From the NCBI GenBank assembly GCA_029556545.1, contig JAKQEQ010000076.1:61231-125230 (forward strand): a stretch of DNA of 64,000 nt, written 5' to 3'. Of the stretch, positions 27,865 through 40,400 are shown piece after piece. The stretch's first letter is position 1. Every line of letters begins with the position of its first letter. Source of the stretch: Candidatus Hydrogenedentota bacterium. GTDB lineage: Bacteria > Hydrogenedentota > Hydrogenedentia > Hydrogenedentales > JAGMZX01. The translations under genes were made by a program, and so were the position numbers. The notes beneath the pieces were generated by a model that was given only the letters and a program-made list of their open reading frames with translations, was not told the origin of the DNA and did not search any database.

Positions 27865-27885
27865 CCCTCTCCCTCGGGGAGAGGG
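27865..27885. repeat. Palindromic CCCTCTCCC/GGGAGAGGG element
   Basis: CCCTCTCCC (27865-27873) and GGGAGAGGG (27877-27885) form a perfect 9-bp stem directly after a stop codon. There is no T-run, so it reads as a dispersed repeat rather than a clear terminator. Confidence 0.6.
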
Positions 27886-27895
27886 AACGCACTTG

Positions 27896-27937
27896 GTCCG
27901 ATCCGTCCAATCCGTCCGATCCGTCCGATCCGTCCAA
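27896..27937. repeat. Tandem GATCCGTCC repeat
   Basis: Four to five near-perfect 9-bp units (GATCCGTCC with one AATCCGTCC) lie in the gap before oppD. It is related to the array at 13391-13430. Confidence 0.75.
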
Positions 27938-27974
27938 AATAGTTCTGGGGTGGAAGCGGGAAGAAAGTGTAGTC

Positions 27975-28945
<971 letters not shown>

Positions 28946-28949
<4 letters not shown>

Positions 28950-29953
28950 GCGCACCCCTGCTGAACATCGACGACTTGAGGACGCACTTTCCTTTGCGGG
29001 GCGCGGGTCGGCCGCGTGATGGGGCCGGCGTGGTGAAGGCGGTGGACGGCGTGTCGCTCGCGGTACGGGCGGGCGAAGTGCTGGGGGTGGTGGGCGAATC
29101 GGGCTGCGGCAAGACCACGTTGGCGCGGGCGGTGGTCGGTCTCGCGCCGGTGACGGCGGGCCGGGTGCTCTTCGAGGAGCAGGACCTTGCCGCATTGCCG
29201 CCGCGTCGGTTCCGGGCGGTCCGTCCGCGGCTTCAGATGATCTTCCAGGACCCGTATGCGTCGCTGAACCCGCGCATGACGGTATTCGACGCGGTCGCCG
29301 AGCCGATGATCGCGCACGGCCTTGTGCCGCGCGGGGAAGTTGCCGGGACGGTGGCGGCGCTGATGGAGCGCGTGGGGCTCGCGCGGCGCTTCGTGCGCAA
29401 GTACCCGCACGAATTCTCCGGCGGCCAGCGCCAGCGCATCGCGATTGCCCGGGCGCTTGCGCTGCGGCCCCGGCTGGTGCTTGCGGACGAGCCGGTGTCC
29501 GCCCTCGATGTTTCGGTGCAGGCGCAGATTCTGAATCTGCTCCGCGACCTGTGCCGGGAGAACCGACTGACCATGGTCCTGATCTCGCACGATCTGGCGG
29601 TGGTCAAATACCTGGCGCATCGGATAGCCGTCATGTATTTGGGGCGGATTATTGAGTTGGGCGAAGCGGAGGAGGTGTTCGACGCGCCGCTGCACCCGTA
29701 TACGCGGGCGCTCGTCAGCGCCATCCCCAGTCCGGACCCCGACGATGTGCGTCGCCCCGTGATTCTGCCCGGAGAGCCGCCCTCGCCGTTACGCCCGCCC
29801 GCGGGGTGTGCGTTTCACCCGCGTTGCCCGTATGCCGCGCCGGAATGCCGCGCCACGCGGCCCGAACTCGAAGAGCGCCGCCCCGGCCGCCACGTCGCGT
29901 GCGTCCGTCTCGACGCGATCGAAGCGGAGGAATCGCGTGGCGGTCGGGTGTAG
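28946..29953 (+). CDS. oppF: Oligopeptide ABC transporter ATPase OppF
   Basis: The second import ATPase, 335 aa. It has Walker A GESGCGKT, the Q-loop FQDPYASLNPRMTV, the signature FSGGQRQRI, Walker B LVLADEPVSALD and the H-loop ISHDLAVV, plus the C-terminal CAFHPRCPYAAPEC cysteine block. The ATG at 28946 overlaps the oppD stop. It pairs with OppD on the OppBC channel. The codons before this ATG in the same frame are inside oppD and are not part of it. Confidence 0.93.
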
Positions 29954-30049
29954 TCCGAGGCGAGGGTCGACGCGGCCACGCGCAGATTCTTGGAGAAGAG
30001 GCGGGCATAGCCTTGGTTCTAACGTCATCCGGGCGGCAGAACGGCACTA

Positions 30050-30079
30050 TTGACCGCCTGAGACGTGACTTGCTAGGAT
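30050..30079 (+). promoter_or_regulatory. Possible promoter of the ECF sigma gene
   Basis: TTGACC (30050-30055) and TAGGAT (30074-30079) are 18 bp apart, about 80 bp before the sigma-factor start. Confidence 0.4.
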
Positions 30080-30158
30080 AACTGGAATTCCATGAGTGGT
30101 AACCTGCTGCCCCGTGGCAGGTGGCAGTCGGGGGAGAGCGTCCGTATGGCGCATTCTC

Positions 30159-30767
30159 ATGAAGCGCATGCTGCAAGTGAAAGAGAAGCCTGAAGCGCGT
30201 TCCAAGGAGTTCGAGAACCTGGTTCTCGAACACCTGGATATGATGTACGCGGTGGCGTTGCGCCTGACGCGCAATGCCGCCGACGCCCAGGATCTGACTC
30301 AGAATACCCTGGTCAAGGCGTTACGCTTCCACAATAAATTTAAGGAAGGCACGTATATTAAGGCGTGGCTTCTGACCATTCTGCGCAATACCTTCATTAA
30401 CGAATACCGCCGGAAGGTGCGCCGCCCCACCTTCGTCGAATTGACCGGCGCGGAGCCCTCGGAGGACCGTATGCCCGACCCGGAGGTCTCGTTCGAGCCC
30501 GAGCCCGGAAGCACACGGGACCTGCTGGAGCTCCTCGATGACGAGGTGAAAGAAGCAGTCGAGTCGTTGCCGGACGATTTCCGCATCGCGGTCATCATGG
30601 CCGACCTCGAGGACAAGTCCTACAAGGAGATCGCCGAGGTCATGGACTGCCCGCTGGGCACGGTGATGTCCCGCCTGTACCGAGGCCGGAAGCTGCTCCG
30701 CAGCAAGCTCATGGAATACGCGCGCGAACGCAGGATGGTCGAAGACTCGGCCGCGCCTCGGCGCTAA
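30159..30767 (+). CDS. ECF-type RNA polymerase sigma factor
   Basis: A 202-aa sigma70-family extracytoplasmic-function factor. Region 2 reads FENLVLEHLDMMYAVALRLTRNAADAQDLTQNTLVKAL..FKEGTYIKAWLLTILRNTFINEYRR. Region 4 reads VKEAVESLPDDFRIAVIMADLEDKSYKEIAEVM and GTVMSRLYRGRKLLRSKL. An acidic linker (PSEDRMPDPEVSFEPEPGS) joins them. It resembles the RpoE/SigH-like group with no extra C-terminal domain. No anti-sigma gene follows; the next feature is a tRNA. The ATG at 30159 is chosen, with a second Met three codons later as alternative. The target regulon is unknown. Confidence 0.88.
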   Translation: MKRMLQVKEKPEARSKEFENLVLEHLDMMYAVALRLTRNAADAQDLTQNTLVKALRFHNKFKEGTYIKAWLLTILRNTFINEYRRKVRRPTFVELTGAEPSEDRMPDPEVSFEPEPGSTRDLLELLDDEVKEAVESLPDDFRIAVIMADLEDKSYKEIAEVMDCPLGTVMSRLYRGRKLLRSKLMEYARERRMVEDSAAPRR

Positions 30768-31092
30768 CGCGTCAACCCGCTCAACAGGGGCACACGGGTA
30801 CAGACAAGACGAAGGCACCCATTGCACCGTCCCGCCGGATTGTCTCTGCCAGGCAACCCCAGGTTGTAGTCGGGAGGAGCCATAATCTATAGTATGCTCG
30901 ACGTTGGACGCTGTCTCACTCGTGTTGGACGTCGCTGGCAACAAGGTTTTCCGGGATGCGTCAATTGCCGTCACGCGGATATCACGCTGCGGTATGGCGG
31001 TTTGACGGGGATATCCGTGGACCGCGATCGAGGCGCCGTGCGCGAGGCCGCGCCTCGCAAACCGTCTTAGAACACTATCTTCCGGTCCACTT
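30768..31092. other. Intergenic region before tRNA-Val
   Basis: There is no gene. A possible promoter, TTGTAG (30864-30869) with TATAGT (30888-30893) at an 18-bp spacing, would give a leader of about 190 nt before tRNA-Val. A closer tRNA promoter was not found. Confidence 0.4.
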
Positions 31093-31169
31093 GGGCGGTT
31101 AGCTCAGTCGGTTAGAGCACCTGCTTTACACGCAGGGGGTCTGCGGTTCAAATCCGTAACCGCCCACCA
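31093..31169 (+). tRNA. tRNA-Val (TAC), island attachment site
   Basis: A complete 77-nt cloverleaf: acceptor GGGCGGT pairs with ACCGCCC, anticodon stem CCTGC/GCAGG, anticodon TAC, T-loop TTCAAAT, encoded CCA. The part from the anticodon loop through the 3' end and five following bases (31123-31174) is repeated at 41900-41951, so the gene is the left end of a genomic island. Confidence 0.97.
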
Positions 31170-31179
31170 TTTTAAGCAT

Positions 31180-31224
31180 AAACGCGCCAGAAGGTTATGA
31201 AGACTAGCTTCTGGCGCGTTTTGT
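31180..31224 (+). terminator. Rho-independent terminator after tRNA-Val
   Basis: AACGCGCCAGAAG (31181-31193) pairs perfectly with CTTCTGGCGCGTT (31208-31220) across a 14-base loop and is followed by TTGTTT. It lies just inside the island, so it may have arrived with it. Confidence 0.75.
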
Positions 31225-31458
31225 TTGGAATCTCTGTGGTAAGTCCACAGTAAGTCCGGGCCGTGCAATTCCGCTCGAAAAACGACCTTCAGGCAGATGA
31301 CGCCACTCTTTTCGAAAGAGCCGCGAGTCTGGAAGTGAAGGTGGACCGCTCTTGGATCAATCTCCGAACTCAAAGAATCGAACCAACCTCTCCCCCACGC
31401 CAGAGTGCTTTCTAAGGCACGCGATTATCCACACCGTATGGGTTTTCGGCAACCACAA

Positions 31459-34400
31459 CTATACGAACATCGTAATCTGAACGTCGTGGTCTACCCTGTC
31501 GCCAACAAGCCGAATAGCCTTTTCAGGCTGCTCGATTCCGTCCACGGCCACTCGTTCGATGCCTTGGCCGCCGCCGGCACATTGGACAGCGATGTGATAG
31601 AACGTTTCCCTGTATCGGTAATGGACCTTGAAGGATGGCCACGTTGGCGGGATGCATGGTGCGAACCGAAGTGTATCGGCTTCCAACTGGAGCCCTAACA
31701 AAGACTCGGTGATTAGCCGATACATCCAACCGGACGAGCCGGTGTACCACGTCCATCCGCCACGGCCGGTATGAGGGGCGGCGGCGTAGACGTCAGCCGC
31801 CATAACATAGGGTTCCACTTTGTAGGTTTGCACGTGCTCTGGTGACACGCCGCGAGCGATTGGGTTCAGCAGGGCCAACAGTTCCCAGGCGCGCTTGAAG
31901 TCCCCGAGCCCCGCAAATGCCATAGCGGCCCAAATCGCCGCGTGCGTGTATTGTCCGCCATTTTCCCGCACGCCGGGAATGTATCCTTTTACATAACCCG
32001 GGTTGAGTTCCGACTTGTCGAATGGGGGGGCGAAAAGTTGAACGAGTTGTGAGTCTCGGTGTACCAGCCTGCGGTCAACACTGTCCATCGCGGACTGGGC
32101 GCGGCCGCGCTCGCCTGCTTGAGAGAGAACCGACCAGCTTTGTGGAATCGAGTCTATCTGGCACTCTAGGCTTTCCGCCGAGCCGAGCGGCTCGCCATTG
32201 TCGAAGAAGGCCCGCAGATACCATTCACCGTCCCATGCGGAGTCTTCCAGGTGAAGGCGCAACCGTCCCGCTTCGGTCAAGCACTTGTCAGCGAACGGGC
32301 TGTCGTCGCGTCGGCGGGCTTGTTCCGCGAATCGCGTCAGAACATCGTACAGGAAGAATCCCAGCCATACGCTCTCGCCCTTGCCCTGTTCCCCGACGAG
32401 ATTCATCCCGTCGTTCCAATCGCCGCTGCCCATCAATGGCAGGCCGTGGACCCCGAAACGCAGCCCGTTGTTGATCGCCCGCACGCAGTGTTCGTAAAGC
32501 GTTTCGACTTCGCCGGAGACCTGGGGCAGGTCGTAGTAGGAGTCCTCCTCCGGGCGCAGGGGGCGCCCGTTGAGGAACGGCACTCTTTCGTCCAGCACGC
32601 CTGTGTCCCCTGTGGCGGTCACGTACCGGCACGTGGCGTATGGCAACCATAGATAGTCATCGGAGCAGTGCGTTCGCACGCCGCGTCCTGACGGCGCGTG
32701 CCACCAATGTTGTACATCGCCATCGTGGAACTGCCTTGCTGCCGCGCGAAGCAGATGCGCGCGTAACAGGAGCGGTTCAGCGTGTACAAGCGCCATCGCA
32801 TCCTGTAGCTGGTCACGAAATCCATACGCGCCACCCGACTGGTAAAACCCCGTCCGCGCCCACATTCGGCACGAGAGGGTTTGGTACATGAGCCAGCCGT
32901 TCGCCAGGAAGTTGAGTGCCGGGTCGGGCGTTTCGACATACAGGACGCCCAGCGTCCGGCTCCAGTAATCCCATACGCCCTCCAGGGCCTGTTGCGCTGC
33001 CGCTATCCCCCTGGACTGCTGAATTATCGTCCGCGCCTGGTCTTCCGATTCTGCTGCTCCAAGAGTAAAGACTATTTCCCTTTCCTCCCCGTCATCCAAT
33101 TCCACCGCCACTTGCATCGCCGCGCACGGGTCGAGTCCGGCGCCCACGCGCCCGGAAAGACGGGTACGACTCAGGGCCGCCGGGTTCCCAGGAGTACCGT
33201 TACGGCCGAGGAATTCGGTACGGTCGGCCGTTATCGCCCGCGTGGTTTCGCTCGTCGCGGCGAACACCACCCGCTCGCCAAACTCCGAGTTGTAAGCGTT
33301 TCGCGCAAAGATCGCGCCGGTTACCGGATCAATCTCCGTAACAACATGCATGAGCGTCTTATCCCGCGACTCGCCCAACACCAGTTCCCAGTAAGCGGTG
33401 ACGGAGAGGCGTCGGGACCGGCCCGAGCGGTTCATAATCTTGAGCCGTGCGAACTTCACGGGGGAATCCATAGCGACGTACTGGGTCAACTCGCTGGCGA
33501 CATCATCTTCCTGGTACTCGAAGATGCTGTACCCGAAGCCGTGGCGGGCGACATACACCATGGCCCCGCGCGTGGGCTGAGGAGACGGAGACCAGACGCG
33601 GCCGCTTTCTTCGTCGCGGATGTACAGGGCTTCGCCGCCGCCGGCGGTGACCGCATCATTGCTCCAGGGCGTCAGACGAAAGTCGTGACTGTTCTCCGCC
33701 CACGTATAGACGCCTCCACTCTCCGACACGATCGTTCCGAACCGCGGGTTGGCGATAACGTTGATCCAGGGCGCGGGGGTGTTCTCGCCGGGGCTCAGAA
33801 TCATGATGTATTCGCGGCCGTCGTGTGTGAAGCCGCCGAGGCCGTTAAAGAACGCCAAGTCATACTGGGGCGTTTCCGGCGCGGCGGCTATGGGTTGACG
33901 GCGCACTGATTTTAGCATCGCGATTGGCGCCTGTCCCCGCCCGCGCCGCTCCATCGGTTTGAGCATCGCCATTGGCGCCTGTGCCCGCCCGCGCCGCTCC
34001 ACCTGCTCCGGCAGCGTCCCGGCATCATCCGCGAGCACAACACGCGCCACGGCCTGCAGGAGTATGCGGTCCTCTTCCGCAATCTGCTCCGCCCGGCGCA
34101 GAAACACGCCACCGGGCTTGTCCACCATGATCGCCTCGGAACTTGCCGCGATGAGGTTCACGATGGTGTCATGCAGTTCTTGGCGATAGACCGAATCGTC
34201 CTCGTTCCAAATGACCAAGTCTACGTTCAGTCCCTTCATCCGCCAGTACGCGTGTGCCTGGACCGCCTGACGAACCAGGTCAAGTCTCTCCCGGTCGCGG
34301 ATACGGACCAGGACGATGGGAAGGTCACCGGATATCCCATAGCCCCATAACCCTGACTGCCCGCGTCTATTTCGAACCAGGACGCTGGAACTAGACCGGT

Positions 34401-37400
34401 AGAGCGAAGTTGCGTAAATCACTGACCCTGCCAACCGCCCATACAGCTGCACCTCAGCCTCAACGGCGTTAAGGTGATGGAGCTCGGCATTGCTGTGAGT
34501 CCACGCCAGATCGAAGATACGGTCGGCGAGCCGGGGATCGTGATACTTATCCAGCAACGCCGTTGCCGCCTCGCGCGTCTCGGCGATGCCCGTGAGCAGG
34601 TCTATACGCGCGATTTCATTCGGCTGAATATGGACGGTGTGGCGGATGGAGACTGCGGGGTCAAGCACAGAGCCCTCGCTGTCCGACAATCGCCCGTCGC
34701 CGGCCATCGCCGCCGGCCAGGCCAATGTCCTGCCTCTCCCCACAAACTTGGTTCGGTCGGTCTCGAACGACGCCTCGCCACTTGCTTCGCCCTGCACCGT
34801 CATGAGGTGAACCATCCACGGCGGTTTCTCCGCCGCTGATCGGGGACGGCGAGTACAGAGGATGGCTTGGCGCGATCGCACGAGCTCCGTCTGCACAAAC
34901 AGGTTGCTGAACGCCGGATGGGCCACGTCTTGACCCGCCGGCGCCAGCACGACCTCCGCATAGCTGGTCAATTCAATGGTTCGTGGCTTGTCCGAGCGGT
35001 TGGTGAGGGTGATGCGGCGCAGTTCAACATCGTCCTCAGGCGAGACGCTGATTTCCGTGTGGGTTTCAATTTCGTCGTCCCGGCGGCGGAACTCGGCCTT
35101 CCCTTGCGCAAAGATTGCCTCATAAGATTGGGACGCCTGAAGGGCCGGCTGGTAACCGATGGACCAAAACCGCCGATTGTCCATGTCGCGCAAGTAACAG
35201 AACGTTCCCCAGCAATCGCGGGTCGGGTCTTCCCGCCACCTCGTAATCGCCAAATCACGCCATCGGCTGTATCCTCCACCGGCGCTGCTGACCATGACGT
35301 GATACCGCCCGTTGGAAAGGAGGTGCACCTCCGGCACACGGGTCCCCGGATCGGTGAGGACACGCATGGTCCCTTCCGCTTCGGCCGAAGCCGTACGTGT
35401 GACATTGGCCTCGACGGCGTGTGGAAAGATGGGCGCTGCTGTCTTGGGAATTCGTTCCTGCAGCAACAAACTGGTCGCCTGAAACGTGGGTTCCGCCTGA
35501 AAGCGCCTCTGCATCGGCCGGTCAAGCAGGAGGTATGCCAGCGACAGGAGGCTCATCCCTTCGTGGTGTGTCATAAAAGACCGGACTGTTGCGCTGTTGA
35601 CACCGATCGGCAGGCGGGACGGGGTGTAGTCGATTGCCTCGTAAAAACCGTAGGGACCTTGCCGCCCTTCGTCCGTGATGCGTTCCAGGTTACGGCATGC
35701 CGCCTCGGGCGCCACCATCAGAGCCATTACCGCGGCATACGGTGCAACAACGAGGTCCTCGGCCAATCCTCGCTTCAGTCCCAGCCCCGGAACGCCAAAG
35801 GCCCGGTACTGGTAATCCAGATGCACGTCCCAGGTGTTGAACCCGGACTCGGAAATCCCCCAAGGCACTCCACGCTGCCTCCCATATTGAATCTGCCGCC
35901 GAACAACCGCTTTGTACGTCTGATTCAATAGCGTGTTCTCGTAGGTCGGCATTACGAGCAGCGGCATGAGGTACTCGAACATAGAACCGTTCCAACTCAG
36001 CAACGCCGCCGCGCCTCTTGATGCAGTGAGCAGCCGGCCAAGGGTGAACCAATGCTCCTGGCCCAACTGCCCCTGAGAAATGGCAAAGAAGCTGGCGAGC
36101 CGGGCCTCAGACGCGAGAAGGTCGTAATACCCTTTGTCCAAGCGATGGTCGCCAACGTTGTAGCCAATAGAGAGCAGGTCGCGGGACTTATCAAACAGAA
36201 AGGAGAAGTCCATGTCCGAGAACTCACGGCATCGGTCTGCGGCCGCCTCCAGCGCCCGAATTCGGTCCAAGGCGTGCAGGGAAGCATCGAGGATTGCGCA
36301 ACGGAGACGGTCGAGCCAGTCGTTGACATCTAATTCATCTCGGGGCGCGGCGCCACTGGAATTCGGGCCACGGAGGCCCGCCAGAATCCCATCGATCTGC
36401 GGCAGTAACGATAGCTTCAGGGCCGCGATCTGGCGGAGCGTCGGGACACACTCAAGTTCTCCCAAGAATCTATGCACTTCGTCGAGCCGTTGAACCTGTT
36501 CGGCCGAGCCGTGCTGCCAGAGGCCCTCGGGCGGGGGCGGGAGCAGGGCCCACGGTGCAAGATGGGCGACGTCGTCACAATGATCGATGGCGCATTGCTC
36601 CAATGCCCGAGTCCAAGTTTGGCACTCCCCGTCCGGTCCGTCAACCGGGCCGAAACCGCTCGCCCAGTCCGCCACGCGCCTCAGAAGCAGGACCGAGGGG
36701 CTGAGGGCGCTTGGCGGGTCCCTCAATTCCTCCATCAGACGCTCGGCCTGCCGCAGGGCCTCTTTCGCGGACAAGCGGTCGAGAGCCGGCTCCCGCGCCT
36801 CGACAACTCCACGGACCCCGTCGATAAGTACCCGTGCCGTGTCCCGCACACCGTCAAACGTCCGTGCCGGCGGAATCTTCGTGTCGATCAGCTCCAATAA
36901 CCCGCGTCGCAGCACCAACAGGTGTCCGGCGAGGTTGCCGCTGTCCACTGTAGAGACGTACCGTGGCGGCAGGGGCCTGAGTGAATGCGTATCATACCAG
37001 TTGTAGAAGTGGCCGAGATGTCTCTCTAAGCGGCCCATAGTGGCGAGCGTGTTTTCAGTGCGCCGCAGTAGTTGCGCGGCGGAGCAGTAGCCGAAGTCAT
37101 ATGCGGCGAGGTTCGCGAGGAGCGACACCCCAATATTCGTCGGGCTGGTCCGCGAAGCGATTTTTTTTGCCGGATGCTCCTGGAAATTGTCCGGTGGAAG
37201 CCAGTGCTCCTCCGGCGTAACGAACACCTCGAAGTACCGCCACGTTCGGCGCGCAAGCTTTCTCAGGAAGACGACCTGTCCTTCGGAGAGTTGCGGTTCT
37301 CGTGCCGGGATGGGGCGGCTCAACCACCATGCGATGAGCGGTGAGACCATCCATAGCCCCAGGATAGGCGCGCAGACCGGCAGATGGCCCGGTTGCGACA

Positions 37401-40400
37401 GGGTTACGAGCGCGAGAACAACGGCCGCGCAAGTCGGCCCGACCCACATGGAGCGAAAATGCCCCCACGGGTCGGTGCGCGCGCGCGACTCGGCGTCGTG
37501 GGAGGTCGTCCACTCGAGCATCTTGCGGCGCGTCCAAAGCAGGCGCGTCAGCGTGCGTGCAATCGAATCCAAGCTGATGTAGGCATCGTACGGTATGGTC
37601 ACCACGGTGAAAAGAAATTGCCCCGACTGCCGGACGATTCCCGGTGCGAATGCGCGCGCGTGCATCCAGAAGGGCAGGTCCAGTGGTTTGCGCGTGAGGC
37701 TCGCTGCTCCAGACAAGACCGGTATCGCCACCAGTACCGCGATTACCAAGAGCGTTGCTCCCGTGGAAAACCACGTCCATGTCAGGAGCCACGCGAAACA
37801 CAGCAGCAGCAGCATAATCGGCGGCACGAGGCTGCGGCGGAGGTTGTCAAATATCTTCCACTTTGACAGTCCTGAAATCGGGTTCCGGGTCCGTCGTGCA
37901 TCTGAGCCGGGCACGCGCGGCGAGAGCCACCAGACGATCTGCCAGTCGCCGCGAATCCAGCGGCGGCGCCGGCTCACGTCCGCCGAATACTGGTACGGGT
38001 GGTCCTCATACACCTCGACGTCGGTCAGTAACGCCGATCGGGCGTAAGCGCTTTCCAACAGGTCATGGCTCAGGATAGCGTTGTCGGGAAGGCAAGAGCA
38101 GGCCCGGTGAAAGGTGGCGACGTCATAGATTCCCTTCCCGATGAACGACCCCTCGCCGAAGAGGTCCTGGTAGATATCGGAGACCGCCCGCGTGTAAGGG
38201 TCTAAACCTGAGTCGGCCGCAAAGAGACGGACGTACCAGGATCGTGACGCGCTCGGAAGGCTGGTCCCCACACGGGGTTGAATAATGCCGTAGCCGTCGA
38301 TAACCCGTTGCCGCTTCGTATCGAAGACGGGCCGGTTGAGTGGATGAGCCATTGCTTCGACCAACCCGCGCCCGGCATCCCGCGGTAGCTGGGTGTCCGT
38401 GTCCAGCGTAATGACATAACGGATTTCAGGGAAGACGGCCTTATCGCCGACAATCTCTTGGAAGGAATCGCTTGGTCCGCCGCGCAAGAGCGCGTTGAAT
38501 TCCTTCAATTTCCCCCTCTTGCGCTCATAGCCCATCCATACGTTGTCCTGCTCGTTCCATCGACGCGGCCGATGGAACAGGAAGAAAGCATCTGTCCGGT
38601 CGTTTTCATACTTTTCGTTTAGTGACTCGATTCCCTCGCGGACCTCGCGGATCAACTCCGCGTCCTCGGGCATCACCGCCTGTGGAGCATCTTTCAGGTC
38701 CGTGAGCAAGGCAAAATGCAGGTTCCTGTCACAATTGGCCACGTAATGGAGTTCAATCGTTTCCAGGAGATCATGAATCGCCCGCGCACTGGTGAGCATC
38801 GTGGGCACAACCACCATGGTTCTGTGTTCGGGCGGAATGCCATTGCGAAAGTCCATCCGCGGCAACAGCAATGGTCCTACGAAAACGGTGACGAGCCAAT
38901 TGACGACACCGATCGCCAGATGAAGCGCGCACATCAGAACGGGCAGCGACACCAGGGCCATTATCAATGGCGGGAGTTCCCCATGCGCCGCCCATGCAAC
39001 TAGACCGGCCATGAAGCACGCCGTCAGCACCACGACCCCGGACAGATAAAGGAATAAGGGATGATGGCGCGCACACTTCCGCAGCACCGCCGGCAGCGAC
39101 GATTTCACCGCCGCCGCCTGCTCCAAGGCCATGCGGCCCTTGTCGATAAGGTAGTACCCGACATGGGCCTTGCGGTTGTCTTGCGGGTCGAAGGAGGCCG
39201 TTTCGGCGAGCCGAATCGCCTTGCGCGCGACTTCGTCCTGCGTCAGCAAGCTGCGCTTGGCGATCTCCTCGACGCGGTGACGATAACGGTCCCGTGTGGC
39301 AAAATCCATAGTGGCGTATACACCAGCCGGATCACTTCGTAGCGTCCGCTCGACGACGCTCTGGTCCTCGACGAACTCGCGCCAATCAGTCAGGCTGAGA
39401 AATCGCAGGCTGGTAATGGTGTTGCCGATGGATACCTGGTCAACGGCCTGCATCTGGCTTTCCATTTGTACTAGATGGGCGATCTTCGACCCCTGTTCGG
39501 AGACACGATGCTCCAGCCAGCTTTGGGCAAACGCAAAGTGAGGACTCTGCCCGTGCAGGTGTCGCGTCAACTCCGCCAGAAAGGCGCTGGACAACGGTGG
39601 GTTCGCCCGCGCCATGTCCGCCAGTACGAGAATCAGGTCGGAGGGGTTTTGCTCGACGACACTCACCATCCGCTCGCCCCAATCCGTGGCCAAACCTCGA
39701 TCCCGCAGACTCGCGGACAAACGCATGGCCACGCGCCGCAGGTTCTCGATCAGCGCCAAGCGAAGCATGATCGGAACGGCCCAGAGCTCTCCCAGGGTCA
39801 AGGGTGTGACGGCCTGGTACGAGGACACGAACGCGTTGAGGCTGGTGGTATCCACACCGCCATCCACATGCGAGATCAGCTCCATCGCGATGCTGTAGAC
39901 TCGGGGATACCCCGTCGCGGGGCCTTTCGCCAGACGGGGCAAGCCCTTGCTGTAAGATGGCGGTAGATGCCGGCGCGCGGTGCGGATTTGTTCCTCGATC
40001 ACGTGAAAATTGTCCAGCAGCCATTCCGCCGCCGGCACAATGCGGTGATTCTTCTCCACAGCCGCTGTGACCAAGTCATACGTGCGGACCAATGTCCGCT
40101 GGTTCTCTTCCAGTCTCCGGATGAGCCGGTCGGACGCGGTTCCCCGCGCGAGTTTGTGCAGGCCCGCCAGTGCCTGGGCGTGATGCTCCAGCTGACTGAC
40201 GCTGTAAAGCTCGGCCCGGAGCGGCTGCTCATCCTTCGGCAACTGCGGTTGACCATCGCCGCCAAGGGACTGATACCAGTCTGCCAACCGCTGCAGCCGC
40301 AGTTTGATTCCAGGCGGAGGCCCGAGCAATACGGTCACCTTTCCGTGTGTTGAGTTCCGCGGCGCCGCGACGGCCGAAACGCGTAAGCGAACATGGTCGA

